Made by a program: the position numbers and the translations under genes. Source: Bryoerythrophyllum caledonicum (taxonomy: Eukaryota > Streptophyta > Bryopsida > Pottiales > Pottiaceae). Taken from it: a stretch of 64,000 nucleotides of DNA. The stretch covers positions 7,628,501 to 7,692,500 of the forward strand of contig OZ020517.1 in assembly GCA_963971425.1 (NCBI GenBank), in the 5' to 3' direction. The notes beneath the pieces are model-generated. The model saw only the letters and a program-made list of their open reading frames with translations. It was not told the origin of the DNA and did no database searches. Below, piece by piece: positions 37,379 to 48,733 of this stretch. Position 1 is the stretch's first letter. Each line of letters begins with the position of its first letter.

Positions 37379-38788
37379 GGCCTCCGGTACCCCCAATATG
37401 GCATGTACAGTACCCAACAACAGAGATATGGATACTACGTTTCCACACTTCACCGATGCCAACTTTGACACCCTCTCGAGGGCTAAGAATTTGTTGATTT
37501 GCCATGAAAGTTTTAGCACAAAATCACTTCTACGTTGACAACATGTGTGCCAAATTAAAAGTCCAAAAGATGAATACCAAAAAGAAATTTCAAAATTTGC
37601 CAACATGTGTAGCAGTGAAAAAAAGATTCACCACAGCCAACTTTGACACCCTTCCAAGGATTGAAAGAATTTTTTTTGCCCATAGAATTTTTAGCATGAG
37701 ATCATCTCTATGTTGATTACACATTTGTAAAATTTCAAGTCCAAAAGAACCACACAGATAAATATAATTCAAAATCTAGCAACATGTGTAGTTGTGAGAA
37801 ACGTTTTACTCCTGGCCAACTTTGACACTCTCCCAAAAATTGAGTTTTTTGTTTTTGCCCATGAATTTTTTTTCATGAGACTATTTCTATGTTGATCACA
37901 TGTGTGCAAAATTCGAGGGCCAAAATATCTACATATCAAACGATTTTTGAAATCTGCCAACATGTATAGTTGTGAGAAACGTTTCACTGCTGCCAACTTT
38001 GACACCCTCCCAAAGATTCAATTTTTCATTTTTTTCCATGAGATTTTGGTCATGAGACCATCTCTATGTTGATTATACGTGTGCTTAGTTTCAAGTCCAA
38101 AGATCCACAAAAGAAAATAAACAAATCTAAATCTACCAACATGTGTAGTTATGAGAAACAATCAGGGATAGCATTCTACTATTGCCAACTTTTGCACCCT
38201 CCTTAGGTCTAAAAACAGATGTTATCAACATAGAAACATAAGATCATCTTTATGTTGATAAATTTTTTTCCAAAATTCAAGGCGAGAAGATGAATACATA
38301 AAACCATCTTTAAAATCCACCAACATATGTAGCTATGAGAAACAATTTTGAATATCTTGTTTTGTATTCATCATGTGGCCTTGGAATTTGGCACACTTGT
38401 TATAAACATAGAGATGATCTTGTGCCAAATATTTCCCGGTAAATTAAAAAAAATCAGCCCTAAAGAGGGTGTCAAAGTTGGCAGCTGTGAATGGTTCACA
38501 ACTACACATCTTGGTAGGTTTTGAATATCCTTTTTGGTATTCATCTTCCAGACTTGTAATCTAGCGTAGATGTTGTCAACATAGAAATGATCTTGTGCCA
38601 AAAATTTCATGGTAAACGAACAATTTCTCAGCCCTCGGGAGGATGTCAAAGTTGGCAACAGTGTAGTGTGGAAACGTAGTGTCCATATCTTTGTTGCGGG
38701 ATAATGTACAGCTTGGGATATGGGATAATGTACAGCTTGGGATACGCCTTGAGGCCACCAGTGGCACCTTTTGATATTTAACGGTTAA
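37379..38788. mobile_element. Foldback element: long inverted repeat with ~180-bp tandem units
   Basis: gccaactttgac marks direct units at 37458, 37636, 37815, 37992 and 38183 (spacing about 178) and inverted units at 38468 and 38644. The outer arms also match: gatatggatactacgtttccac (about 37425) against gtggaaacgtagtgtccatatc (about 38668). The right end carries a family D-type terminus reading, on the minus strand, TTAACCGTTAAATATCAAAA then ggtgccactggtggcc. The matching left terminus was not found. Confidence 0.75.
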
Positions 38789-39044
38789 GCCATGCAACTA
38801 ATTTGTATTGTTGATCACTATAAATAAAGAATACCAACATTTAGAAATTTGAGTGAGACACTCCAATCCATTTTTTAGTTTAAATGATAGAGTTTTCCTA
38901 AAAGTACTAGGCATGGCAATCTGAAATTAGATATTCTATCCGAGATTGGATTAGTTGCCTTAAATGTGGAGTGCCAAAATTGAGGAACCAAAAAGGTTGA
39001 GTGACCAAGGGATGTTCGCTTGAATTTAGAGTGCAAATAATGAA

Positions 39045-39463
39045 GGCACCACGGCCTTGGTGTAGTGGTTTGAGTCATGGCACACCGGTGAGGTGGTTGT
39101 GAGTTCAAGTCCTATTGCCGGCGTGGTGCCTACCACCATAGTCCACCCAATTGTGGTAGGGGGTCCCAAGGCCTTGTTGTATGGGGACCCAAAGCCCTTG
39201 GGGGAGATGACATGTCGGTTGTCTCTAAGGCAATTAGTGTAGGGAAACACTTAGTGTAGAAAAGTGTTTGGGGGAGATGACATGTCGGTTGTCTCTAAGG
39301 CAATTAGTGTAGGGAAGCACTTAGTGTAGAAAAGTGTTTATCCTCGAGAGGGGGGAGTAGTTCTATTATACTAGCCTATGTCATGTGGCCATATGCTTAG
39401 TGAAGAGAATGAACAAACACTATATTCACGCCGGTCTCCTTTGGAGATTGGAGTTCTTCTTCT
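39045..39463 (+). mobile_element. tRNA-derived SINE, full length, recent insertion
   Basis: A 419-bp insert flanked by a perfect 13-bp duplication, tgcaaataatgaa (39032-39044 and 39464-39476). Box A-like tggtgtagtggtttgag at 39059 and box B-like gagttcaagtcc near 39101 form an RNA polymerase III internal promoter. The body has a 70-bp tandem duplication (39199-39268 and 39269-39338). The 3' ~140 bp match the LINE tail at 24880-25025 and end ttcttcttct. Confidence 0.9.
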
Positions 39464-39476
39464 TGCAAATAATGAA

Positions 39477-40309
39477 TGGAGGAGACTATATGGGGTTGTA
39501 CAAATCATACACATGTGCATATGAGGCCTAGGCTTAGGAGTCAAGGTGAAGCTTGTGGATACTCTAGTACTATTCAAGGAATGCCAACCCATGGTCCAGG
39601 AAATACGTAGGGCGAAATTTCTCATTGTATGAAAATTTCCACTTATAGATCTCATATTGAGTTTTTGTTTAGAAAAAGACACAATATCTGCACATCCTGC
39701 TGCACCCTCTCTTTTTGCCTGACACAAGCCACCCACCCTGGAAAAACACGACTTTCAGGAAAACTCTAATGACTTGTGATTTTCAATGCAAATCCAAGTG
39801 GATACAAGTGTAGTTGTAAGGAAACAACTATGAGTCCAACATGGAAATAATATCCTCCACCTTGGTAAGATCCAATTTCATGTAAATTTTAGATAGTCAC
39901 ATCTATTGTAGGCACACTATTAGACTTATTATTATATGCTCCTACAGTAATGTTTTTAGTGCATTTTTATGCTGATGGTTCTAGCTTACCCACAGATGTG
40001 TATCCATTGCCAAAACAACATGACCCATACAAATTTCCTTGACCAAGCTCTGATACAATAATTGGTGCAGGCAAACATTGTAATCCTCTGTACAGCACAC
40101 GAAGGATGCATCTGATGCACCAACCTGAATGGACACAACCTTCGGTGCAAATGATTGCGATGTCAAACAAAACTCAGAAACCCCAATGAAGATAAAAATG
40201 TACAAAACACACCTATTTGCTTTCGCACACAACCGGTGAAACGAGTAAACTAAAGACCAAAGAAAAGGAAAAGCATCTCACACATCTTCCAAAACCTCCC
40301 ACTTACCAT
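39477..40309. other. Intergenic, nothing recognised
   Basis: No credible gene or repeat. Confidence 0.4.
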
Positions 40310-40544
40310 TTAACCCTTAAACATCATAAGGTGCCGCTGGTGGCCATAGTATTCTACATGTAGAATGTCGTATTTGAATATGATAAGGTTGAGATATTGG
40401 AATGACCTCTGAATGGAAGATGTTAGTTGAAGAATTTTCAATCCATAGATGTAAGTCTTTGCAAAAATTTAGGTCATTTTTTGTATTCCACAGAGTAAAA
40501 TACGTCCATATAGATACGGTTCCCGACTTATGTTTAAGGGTTAT
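40310..40544 (+). mobile_element. TTAA element family D, copy D1 (235 bp)
   Basis: TTAACCCTTAAACATCATAA at the left, inverted GTTTAAGGGTTAT at the right. It contains the near-palindrome gccgctggtggc next to the left end. Confidence 0.7.
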
Positions 40545-40917
40545 AATGCAACTTATGTCCTGGCCATATCACAAATCTCACATGTACATATCTTTGTGAT
40601 TTCAGGAACCTCCAATATGCAACAAAGTTTTCTCCATATCCATGTCTATATGTCAAAATTTGCTAATTACAAAGTGTCTTATCAAATGGGTATGCATTTT
40701 TATTTTTATTACCAGATCCATTGTCAATATACATTTTAATGCTCTAATTGAGTTTGTAAAGTGAAGAAAAGATACCATGAGTTTTGAACTCTTTTTTCAT
40801 TTAAAAAGAATTAAAATCAGCCCTAATTGGCTCTAAATTTCTAGAATCACCTCAAAGAGAAACAAGGCAGCTAAGGCTCATGGCACAACATGACCCCTCT
40901 TTCCTTCTAAAAGGTAG

Positions 40918-41141
40918 TTAACCCTTAAAGTGCCACTGGTGGCCATAATATTCTATATTATGGTGTTGTATTTGAACATGATAAGGTTCACAGATTGAAA
41001 TGACCTCCAAATGAGAGATGTTAGTTGAAAAATCTTCAATCCAAAGGTGTGAATCTTATTAAACTTTGATATATTTTTTGTATTCTACAAATTAAAATAT
41101 GTGCTTGTATATAGGGTTCCCAATTGACTTTCAAGAATTAA
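40918..41141 (+). mobile_element. TTAA element family D, copy D2 (224 bp)
   Basis: Left TTAACCCTTAAAGTGCCACT and the same gccactggtggccata block as D1; right end tttcaagaaTTAA is diverged. The two copies align along their length. Confidence 0.7.
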
Positions 41142-41255
41142 AACTACTTCTTATTTGAGTTCACATAGCACCAAGCTTTTCTATACATAATAAAAAGTTT
41201 AGGTGACAAATATCACCGAGCTCTTCCATTAATCTAATAGCTCATTGAATAGATA

Positions 41256-41740
41256 TTAACCCCTAAAGGCCCAATGTCCCTTCAAGGGACATTTTGATTT
41301 TGGACATAGTATCATGTTCACAAATTTAGGCATGATTTTTTATGGAATGGGCAACTTTTTATTATCTTCCCGTAGACATAGTTTTTTTAGAAATCTAACT
41401 TACAATTCAAAAGTTACAATTTTTTTCGGTAACATGATTCTTTTTAAAGATAAAATTAGAAAATCATGGACCGAAGTGCAAAAAGTTGCCATAGAAGGTG
41501 GTCGAAGTTTGATGAAAGTGTTGAGTATGACCTCAAGTAGAGTATATGTCTCACTTCGAAGGCTGATATCTTTCAATCCGTGCGGTCAAACTAAACAAAA
41601 TTTATACCACATACACTTGTACAGTACAATCCTAGTACAAGGTCCTACGGTTAGATATGATTAAACTGTGTTGAATGCATTGAAAGTGGCAATTTTTAGT
41701 GAGTTTGGGTACTAAAATGCCTTGGGCCTTTAGGGGTTAA
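41256..41740 (-). mobile_element. TTAA element family B, copy B2 (485 bp)
   Basis: TTAA at 41256-41259 and 41737-41740. Aligns with the reverse of B1 but has an internal deletion. A subterminal palindrome atgtcccttcaagggacat is at 41274-41292. Confidence 0.85.
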
Positions 41741-44700
41741 ATGTGAGAGAAAAGAAAAATATTATGATTAACAAAACCAGTATCTCAACAAGCAGCTATG
41801 CTATGAGAGGCTCTGACCGAGGGAAGATAATATCAAATAAAAAGAAAGTACAACATTAAAATGTTCAATGATAGAATATATGAAAGTATAATTAATTTTG
41901 TATATCCAATAATCTTATTATTTAAATATTTTGAAAATGACATTCTCATGTACTAATATATTTCATACAAATATTAATTTTTAAATGCTTTTGTTGTAAC
42001 TTGATGTAAGTTATTAGTAATGAAATTCACATATGAATATTAGCGATGTATTCAAATTAATAACTTGATGTACACTACAATAGGAATTGACACTTATAGA
42101 GGGGTATACAAAATTACATATAAGACATAGCAAGTAGTCTCAATGTATATTAGAGGTAGTATTAACCATCACCTTTTATTGATAGTGATTGATACCACTA
42201 GTATATCTTGTCATGTCACCACATATTTAATGTTAGCTCTAGAAGGTTGGTGGGCCTAGTTGGTTGGTACAACATACACATTTCATGCCTTTAGATTTCT
42301 TGCTAGCAATGCCAAGCCACGACATTCCAAGACAAGTCCAAGAGGTTTTAAACCCGGACCAATCATATGAAATACACTCATTTCAACCAACAAATTTGAG
42401 CTTGTGGCTTGACAATACACTCTTTACAAAAATAATACTTTATTCCTTTCTTATTATTTTCTCCTAAATAAAGTTTCATATGTTTTGTTAATATACAACT
42501 TGTCATGCCTTAAAATGCCATTAATATTCTCACTATTGATCATTGTTTGAATTCAATTAGCACTTGATTCATGTCGTCTTTTCAAAAAAGACTCAAATTT
42601 GACTTTTGTATTGCTATGGTGCAATACCTCTCGCAAATTGTTTCCATTTCGACCAGGGAGCAATTTAAGATTTCATGGTCGTTCACGAGGGGTATTGAAC
42701 ATCAATACCCCTTACAACAGTGTATATAACTGCTCGCGCGCACTTCAAGTGCAATACATTTGTGACGGGTATTGCATGACAATACCGCATGCAAACAACA
42801 ATGTATTAAATTGTTCGGGTGCTCTTCAATTGCAATACCCCTTGCAAATGATCTCCATTTGGACCAGAGAGAAATATAAGATTTCATCGTTGTTCATGAG
42901 GGGTGTTGCTATGCAATACTCTTTGCAAATGGCCTTCAATTGGACCAAAGCGCATTTTAAAATTTTGAGACCACTTGTGAGGGATATCGCATGGAAATAT
43001 CATTTGCAATAATGTATTAAATTGCTCGTGATCACTTCAAATATGATGCATTTGAAAAATATTTTCTTATACTCTTAAATTAAATTTTTATTAATGATCT
43101 AGGGGATTTTGTATTAATAATTTACTAGTAGACTTTGTTTTAAAACTAACCATGAGTAGTAATTTAATATGGTTGCCAAGGGTGTTTCCATGCGAGATGT
43201 CAAGGATGGAATTGATTTCATTTTCTCTTGAAAAACTACATTGTGATAGTAATTTCATGCTAACTTAGTGGAATTTGACTCATGAAATGATTCAATTATA
43301 TACTTTTTGTATCACTAGAATAATGTGTTAGAAATTTTATTTTTCTAATTGAATGGTTAGTTAGGTGTGATTTTGAATGCATAAAATGTATTGAATCTAT
43401 TATGACATGGTAGTTTTAATATTTTTTTAAGAGGCATTTTGATAGCCCTGTCCCATCGTATTATAAGTATGATATTTTTATTATGAAATTTGAGGAAGAT
43501 ATATAAAAGATGATTGTAGATTCTATTTGACATGCACAATCATTGATTTTCATTCAACTAAGAATGTATGCAAAAGGTTTTCAACAAATAATATTCTCTT
43601 CCTTGGAGTAGTATTCTTTGTCTTGTAACTTGTAGTATTCTTAAACAAATCAAATTCTCTATCATTTGCGATTGGTAATATTTTAAAATGTATAACACTT
43701 GCATGGTAGTCTGTAGATCACGATCAACATTTATAATCAATTATTACTAATATTAGCAACCATGAAATTATTGTCATTTAAGCACAATCTTCTGGCTTAA
43801 TTAACATGGTTATTATCTAAAATAGATGATTTTGACTTTTTGGATAAGCTCATCCTTTGGTCATTGTACATCTTGATACATCTAAAACATTAAAATATTA
43901 TCAACCAATATGGCTCATCTAATATATCGGAATCCAACATCAATAGTATTGATGTACTGAAATTAAAAAATATGTAGTATTAACCTTTTATAATAAGAAT
44001 GTTATTCTTATGTATTGTACTTGTGTGTTCTTCTTGTTCATGTTTTATGATAATATATGTATGTACAAAATCTAAAGTATATTATAAACTTTTTAAGGGA
44101 AATAAAGATAATAATCAATCTATTTATATTTTATAATTTGCTAAAGCTAAAGTATTTACTGTTGAAGTATTGTCAATGGACTCTTTAAAGCTTTTTGGTT
44201 TACATGTCAAAGAATCTTGGCAAACTCTGGAGATAAGTTAAGGTTTACCAACTAGCAAACACATCCATGTCGTCTAGTGGATTTCTTCCAACATAAAAGA
44301 GTACTATTATACACATAAGACAATAAATTTCTTCTTTGAAATTGTTGACATGTTTGACCATGATCACCAACCAACCAATCAAAGAGCAAATACTTCTACT
44401 CGTAGCTAGTATGCTTGTATCCACTTTTTTGTTTAAATAAAGACATAACATGTGGTGATTTTGTGTCTTTTAAATTTATAGATGTTGTAACATGTTTCAA
44501 ATTTGAAAGAACTAAAATATTGTCTGTGTAACTAAGATTTGTGAAGATGCGGATAAAGCTTCTTATCTATCTGTGTATATGTGCATCACTCTTTCAATTT
44601 TACACTATTCTCTTATCATTTTTATGGACCAATATCAAGGAATAACTTCACCAAGAGTTGGAGAAGAAGGCCATTACTTTATCCTTTAGCTAGAAACCAA

Positions 44701-45289
44701 CGGGCAACTTTTGTTGCGTCAACTAATTCTTGAATGTCTATACATGTGAAGTCTAATAGATTCTTTTGAAGATCATTATGTTTAAATCTTGATCACAATT
44801 ATGTTGTTGTGTAGTTGTTTATTATTTAGCCATGTAAGAAAATAGAAAAGATGGTTTTAAACTTTCAAATGTTGAAAGGTTGTTTGGTACTAATTTGATT
44901 GCTATCATATTGGTTTATGATAATCATGCCAATAGGCTTACAGTTTTAAATTAAATTGAATCATAAGTTCTACTAATGTTGTTTTGTTTTTAGTGGTATT
45001 ATTGGTATTAAAAATAAAATATTAATATTGAAATCACCAGAAGTGATGTTTGAATAATGTGTACAAATTTCTTTTGAATATTATTTTAATCCTAAAAGCT
45101 TACATGTAGCTTTTGATGAACAAGTGCATTGAATCAAGGACTCGTTGACAAACAAAAGGTTTTCATGTAAAGATACGAAATCAACATCAATTTCCTAAAA
45201 GAATCATAGACCTGAGTGTAGAATGGAGCTCTCTTTCTCTACACAGATTTTATACTAAGTCCAGAATGCCAACTTGACCAATGTGTGTT
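41741..45289. other. AT-rich intergenic with a short repeat cluster
   Basis: No gene recognised. Between about 42610 and 43020 four or more diverged repeats share caatacccct(t)gcaaat, ccatttggaccag and agatttcatggtcgttcac. The rest is AT-rich. Confidence 0.45.
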
Positions 45290-47303
45290 TCACTCTATGG
45301 CGGCAATTTTCTGCCTTTCACGATCTTCATCAATCATGGACTTAATGAAATACTCACCAGCCTTGTACGATGAGCGCACCATTGGGCCTGATGCCACATA
45401 CCGGAAGCCCTGAAAATAAGAGAACCCAATAAGAAAATGCACTAATGGGCTTCTTTGTAAAGTAACCCGAATTTTGAATATGATAACCCCCTCTAAATAC
45501 TCCTAAAATTCATCAGGGTGTCTCATTTCTTCCCTTTTCAAAGAGAGCTAGTTTGACTTGATTTTAGTGATCGTCTATTGATCTAATAACTCTCTAGAGC
45601 GAGGAAAGTGCAGTGGAAAGAGGTATCTTATTAAAACTTTGGGTGACTGACTCCAAAAACTCGATGAAAAAGACTGAGCATACATATGAAATCTTACCAT
45701 TTCAACGCCATATTTGCGGTACTCTTCAAAAGCCTCTGGTGTGACAAACTCCGAAACGGCCATGTGCCGCTTTGTAGGCCTCATGTACTGCCCCAGAGTC
45801 ATCACATCCACGCCTGCCTCCCGGACCTTCTGCATCGTTTGCACGACCTGAAATGACTCAACTCAATTAGGGTTCAACACAGTTGTACATCATTGCAGGT
45901 GTGTCCATAACCATTATCACTAAGATCACACATTGTGTCCATGACAATATCACGAAGACCACAGTGTGTCCATAACCATCATAAACAGAAAGCACAACGG
46001 TGTGTCCATAACCATATCACAAAGACCACAGTGTGTCCATAACCATATCACAAAGAACACACATTGTCTCCATAGCCATATCACGAAGACCACAGTATGT
46101 TCATAACCATATCATAACGACCACAACAGTGCATCTATAACACCATAAGGGAAATACTAATCCAGATGATACCAGAGATTTCTGATGTGCAATCAAATCA
46201 TACTGATCTACTGATTAAAAGAGTACCTGAGCAGGGGTTTCTCCACATCCGAGCATGATGGAGGTCTTGGTGAGAGTGCCCGGCGGTGCGAACTTCTTCG
46301 CCATGCGCAGCACATCCAGTGACTGCTTAAAATTGGCCCTCCGGTCGCGCACGGAGCTTTGCAGCTCCTCCACAGTCTCAATGTTGTGTGCGAACACATC
46401 GAGCCCCGAGGTTGCAACTCTCTCCACACACTCCGGATCACCACGAAAATCTGGAACTGTAAAATACACAAAAAAACTTCTCAGCACATGTGAAAAAAAC
46501 AACTAGATGCTGATACCTCCAAAAGAAGAGAAACATATACGTACCAAGAGCCTCAACCAGCATTGAAGGCTTCCTCTCCTTCAAATTCCGCACTGTCTCC
46601 GCGAAGTGATTGCTGCCCTGATCAAGCATATCATCTCTGTCAACGCTGGTCAGGACGACGTAATCCAATCCCCAAGCAACTATCGCTTCTGCGACGCGCA
46701 TGGGCTCCTCGGGATCTGCCGGCGGAGGAGCACGTGACGTTTTCACTGCACAAAAACTGCAGAAAACAAAAACATCGTCATGCCACAGAAGTAAACATCG
46801 TCACGCTACAACTGAACCGATTTTGGCGACACATACCGGCAGCCTCGAGTGCAAGTGTCGCCGAGGATCATGATGGTGGCGGTCGCGGTGCCGGTTTCGC
46901 CGCCCGTCCAGCACTCTCCGATGTTAGGGCACTTGGCCTCCTCGCACACGGTGTTGAGCTTCAGCTCGCGCAGCTTGGACTTGATGGACGCGTACTTGTC
47001 GCCCCCGGGCACTACCATCTTCATCCAGTCCGGCTTCGGCTTCGGGTTCTTCTTCGTGCCCACCTCCACGGAGTACCCTTCCGGCGCCGTGCTGGAGTGC
47101 GTGATGAAGTCCACCAGGCTCGGGCCGCCCTTCGCCAGCCGCTCCCGCAGCGCGCTCAATGCGGGGGTTGCTCCTGCTGCTTCAGCATTGGTGGTGGACG
47201 ATGAGGAGGACGAAGCCCGTGGCCCCAAAATTGACGCCCCTCGCGCCTCCTGCTGCTGCGCGAACCGCAGCACCGTGGAGAACCCTACCGCTCTCCCCTT
47301 CAT
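45290..47303 (-). CDS. LIP1: Lipoyl synthase, mitochondrial type
   Basis: Five exons with GT-AG borders and matching phases: 47303-46837, 46756-46545, 46456-46227, 45847-45698 and 45409-45290; 392 residues. Auxiliary cluster Cys 120, 125 and 131 lie in [16 protein letters not shown]. The radical-SAM cluster is CTRGCRFC (Cys 151, 155, 158; completed across the first splice junction), and the C-terminal VRSSYKAGE supplies the RSSY ligand. The enzyme inserts two sulfurs into octanoyl groups on lipoate-dependent proteins such as pyruvate dehydrogenase E2 and glycine cleavage H. The N-terminus ([18 protein letters not shown]) is basic and Ser-rich, like a mitochondrial presequence. A likely 5'UTR intron (47527-47436) joins, in frame, to more upstream codons, so a longer N-terminus cannot be excluded. 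Confidence 0.95.
45897..46145. repeat. Minisatellite in lipoyl synthase intron
   Basis: About seven to eight units of a 30-35-bp repeat of the type gtgtccataaccatatcac plus gaagaccaca, in the intron between the third and fourth exons. Confidence 0.8.
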
Positions 47304-47435
47304 CGTAAAAACTCTCAACGCATCACCGAATTGTGCGCCAATTCGAGGAAATCCAGCAACAATTTCTACCGGGGAAAGCAGAGATCGGAACTTAGAGCTC
47401 GCAGTTCGCCGTCGAAGAAGCTCCGGCCAGAAATT

Positions 47436-47700
47436 CTGCACCCGAGATGCGTGAATTGGTGGAAGTTTTCACATGTGTGTATTAAAAAAACCCAGAAAAA
47501 ATTCAGTATCGGAAAAGGTTGACGTACCTGGAGACGGATTTGCGGAGACCTCACACGAGAATGGGCGATTGGATTGGCGATGGGAGAGGAGAGTGGCGAT
47601 GGAGCGTGGCCACAGCCCTCGGCAGCGGTCTCTCGCTCTCTCACCTCTCTTTCTTCCTCTCCCTTTCTCATCCCTTCTTCTCCCTTTTCCTCATCCATAG
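47436..47700 (-). promoter_or_regulatory. Lipoyl synthase 5' leader and probable leader intron
   Basis: Minus strand: donor gtacgt after ctccag (exon end 47528), acceptor gggtgcag (exon start 47435), a 92-bp intron. Upstream is a CT/GA-rich leader (seen as ctctttctt on plus), common in plant 5'UTRs. Confidence 0.45.
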
Positions 47701-47794
47701 TTCATCCTCTTTCTTCCGCCTCTTTCATCCTTTCTTCATCCTCATTCGTCAACATCCATTTTAAGTAATAATAGACTAGAATATTTAGAATTTC

Positions 47795-48045
47795 TACAAT
47801 AGAGTTTTCCAAAAATCTCATGCTCCCTTTTTCTACACCATTGAGAGCATGGCAGTCAATGCTCTTGGGCCCTACCCCATGCAATCTAAAGCTCCCTTAC
47901 AGCACTCCAAGTTCCCAAAATGTTGATCGGTGGTTCCCCCAAACCTTTTCCAAGCCAACTCACCATGTGTATGTGGTCCCAATTACTAACATAAGACCAT
48001 AAGATTCAAGGCGAAAGATCCTTTACTTTCAAGGAAACTCTAGTA
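47795..48045 (+). repeat. Dispersed repeat R2, copy 2
   Basis: Matches 7785-8080 in order and orientation (tggcagtcaatgctctt, catgtgtatgtggtcccaatt, actaacataagaccataag). It sits just upstream of the lipoyl synthase leader. Confidence 0.6.
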
Positions 48046-48225
48046 ATTGGAAAATTTCTTGCATTCTTTGATCCTATAATGCCGAAGATGTCCAAAAGGG
48101 GTCTTTACAGCAGTGCTGTGGAATTTTTGCAGCGTTGAAGGCTTTATAAGCAACTTCATGCAATCTTGAAAATAAATACACTTTTAAAACTTGACATATG
48201 TGTGCTTGATATAAATTAGTGTGGA

Positions 48226-48280
48226 TGGTCCACATCATTTTTCAATCTACATAGTCTAGATTGGAAAATGATGTGGACCA
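48226..48280. repeat. 23-bp stem hairpin
   Basis: tggtccacatcatttttcaat pairs with attggaaaatgatgtggacca with one mismatch and a 9-base loop. It could be a hairpin remnant of an element or an RNA stem; nothing else supports a microRNA. Confidence 0.6.
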
Positions 48281-48733
48281 ATGATTGACCGATGTTGCAA
48301 AAGTAACAATAAATTGATATTTTACAGTTCCATAAATGAGGATGAAAATTAATTTTCACCAAAAACACTTTAAATTTATTGATTTTATTTTGAAAGTTTT
48401 TAATTTTAATTTTTTAATTTTAAAAATTATCTCCAAGTATGAACACCATATTTGTTGTAATGGGAGATTTCCACGACTTTGAAGATATATGCTTTTTGAA
48501 ATATCAATATATATAGACATTTGTAGGTGCAAAGTATCAAGACAATGTACCGGGAATACTATATTTCATTCCATGGAGGGACCAAATTAGCCAAACGTCC
48601 AAAAAATTGGAAACGGTAGTAAAAGCATATTCCATTAATCCAAGCTTTATTTAAAACTTCATGAAAGAAAATCACGCACAACACTCATTCATCCCTAGGC
48701 AAAACACAATCGTACTATCACAAATTAAATCGT

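Noticed and set aside
37458..38657. CRISPR-like or centromeric satellite array
   Set aside because: Only five direct units, with the rest inverted; this is a foldback structure, not a long satellite.
39045..39125. tRNA gene
   Set aside because: Boxes A and B are present but the sequence does not close an acceptor stem, and it heads a 419-bp insert with a 13-bp duplication: a SINE.
45897..46145. CRISPR array
   Set aside because: Repeats are contiguous and diverged without unique spacers, inside a plant intron.
46563..47454. Plus-strand frames of about 200 codons over lipoyl synthase
   Set aside because: Shadows of GC-rich exon 1 of the minus-strand gene.
48226..48280. microRNA precursor
   Set aside because: The stem is good but only about 55 bases in total, with no expression evidence or conserved mature sequence known to me.
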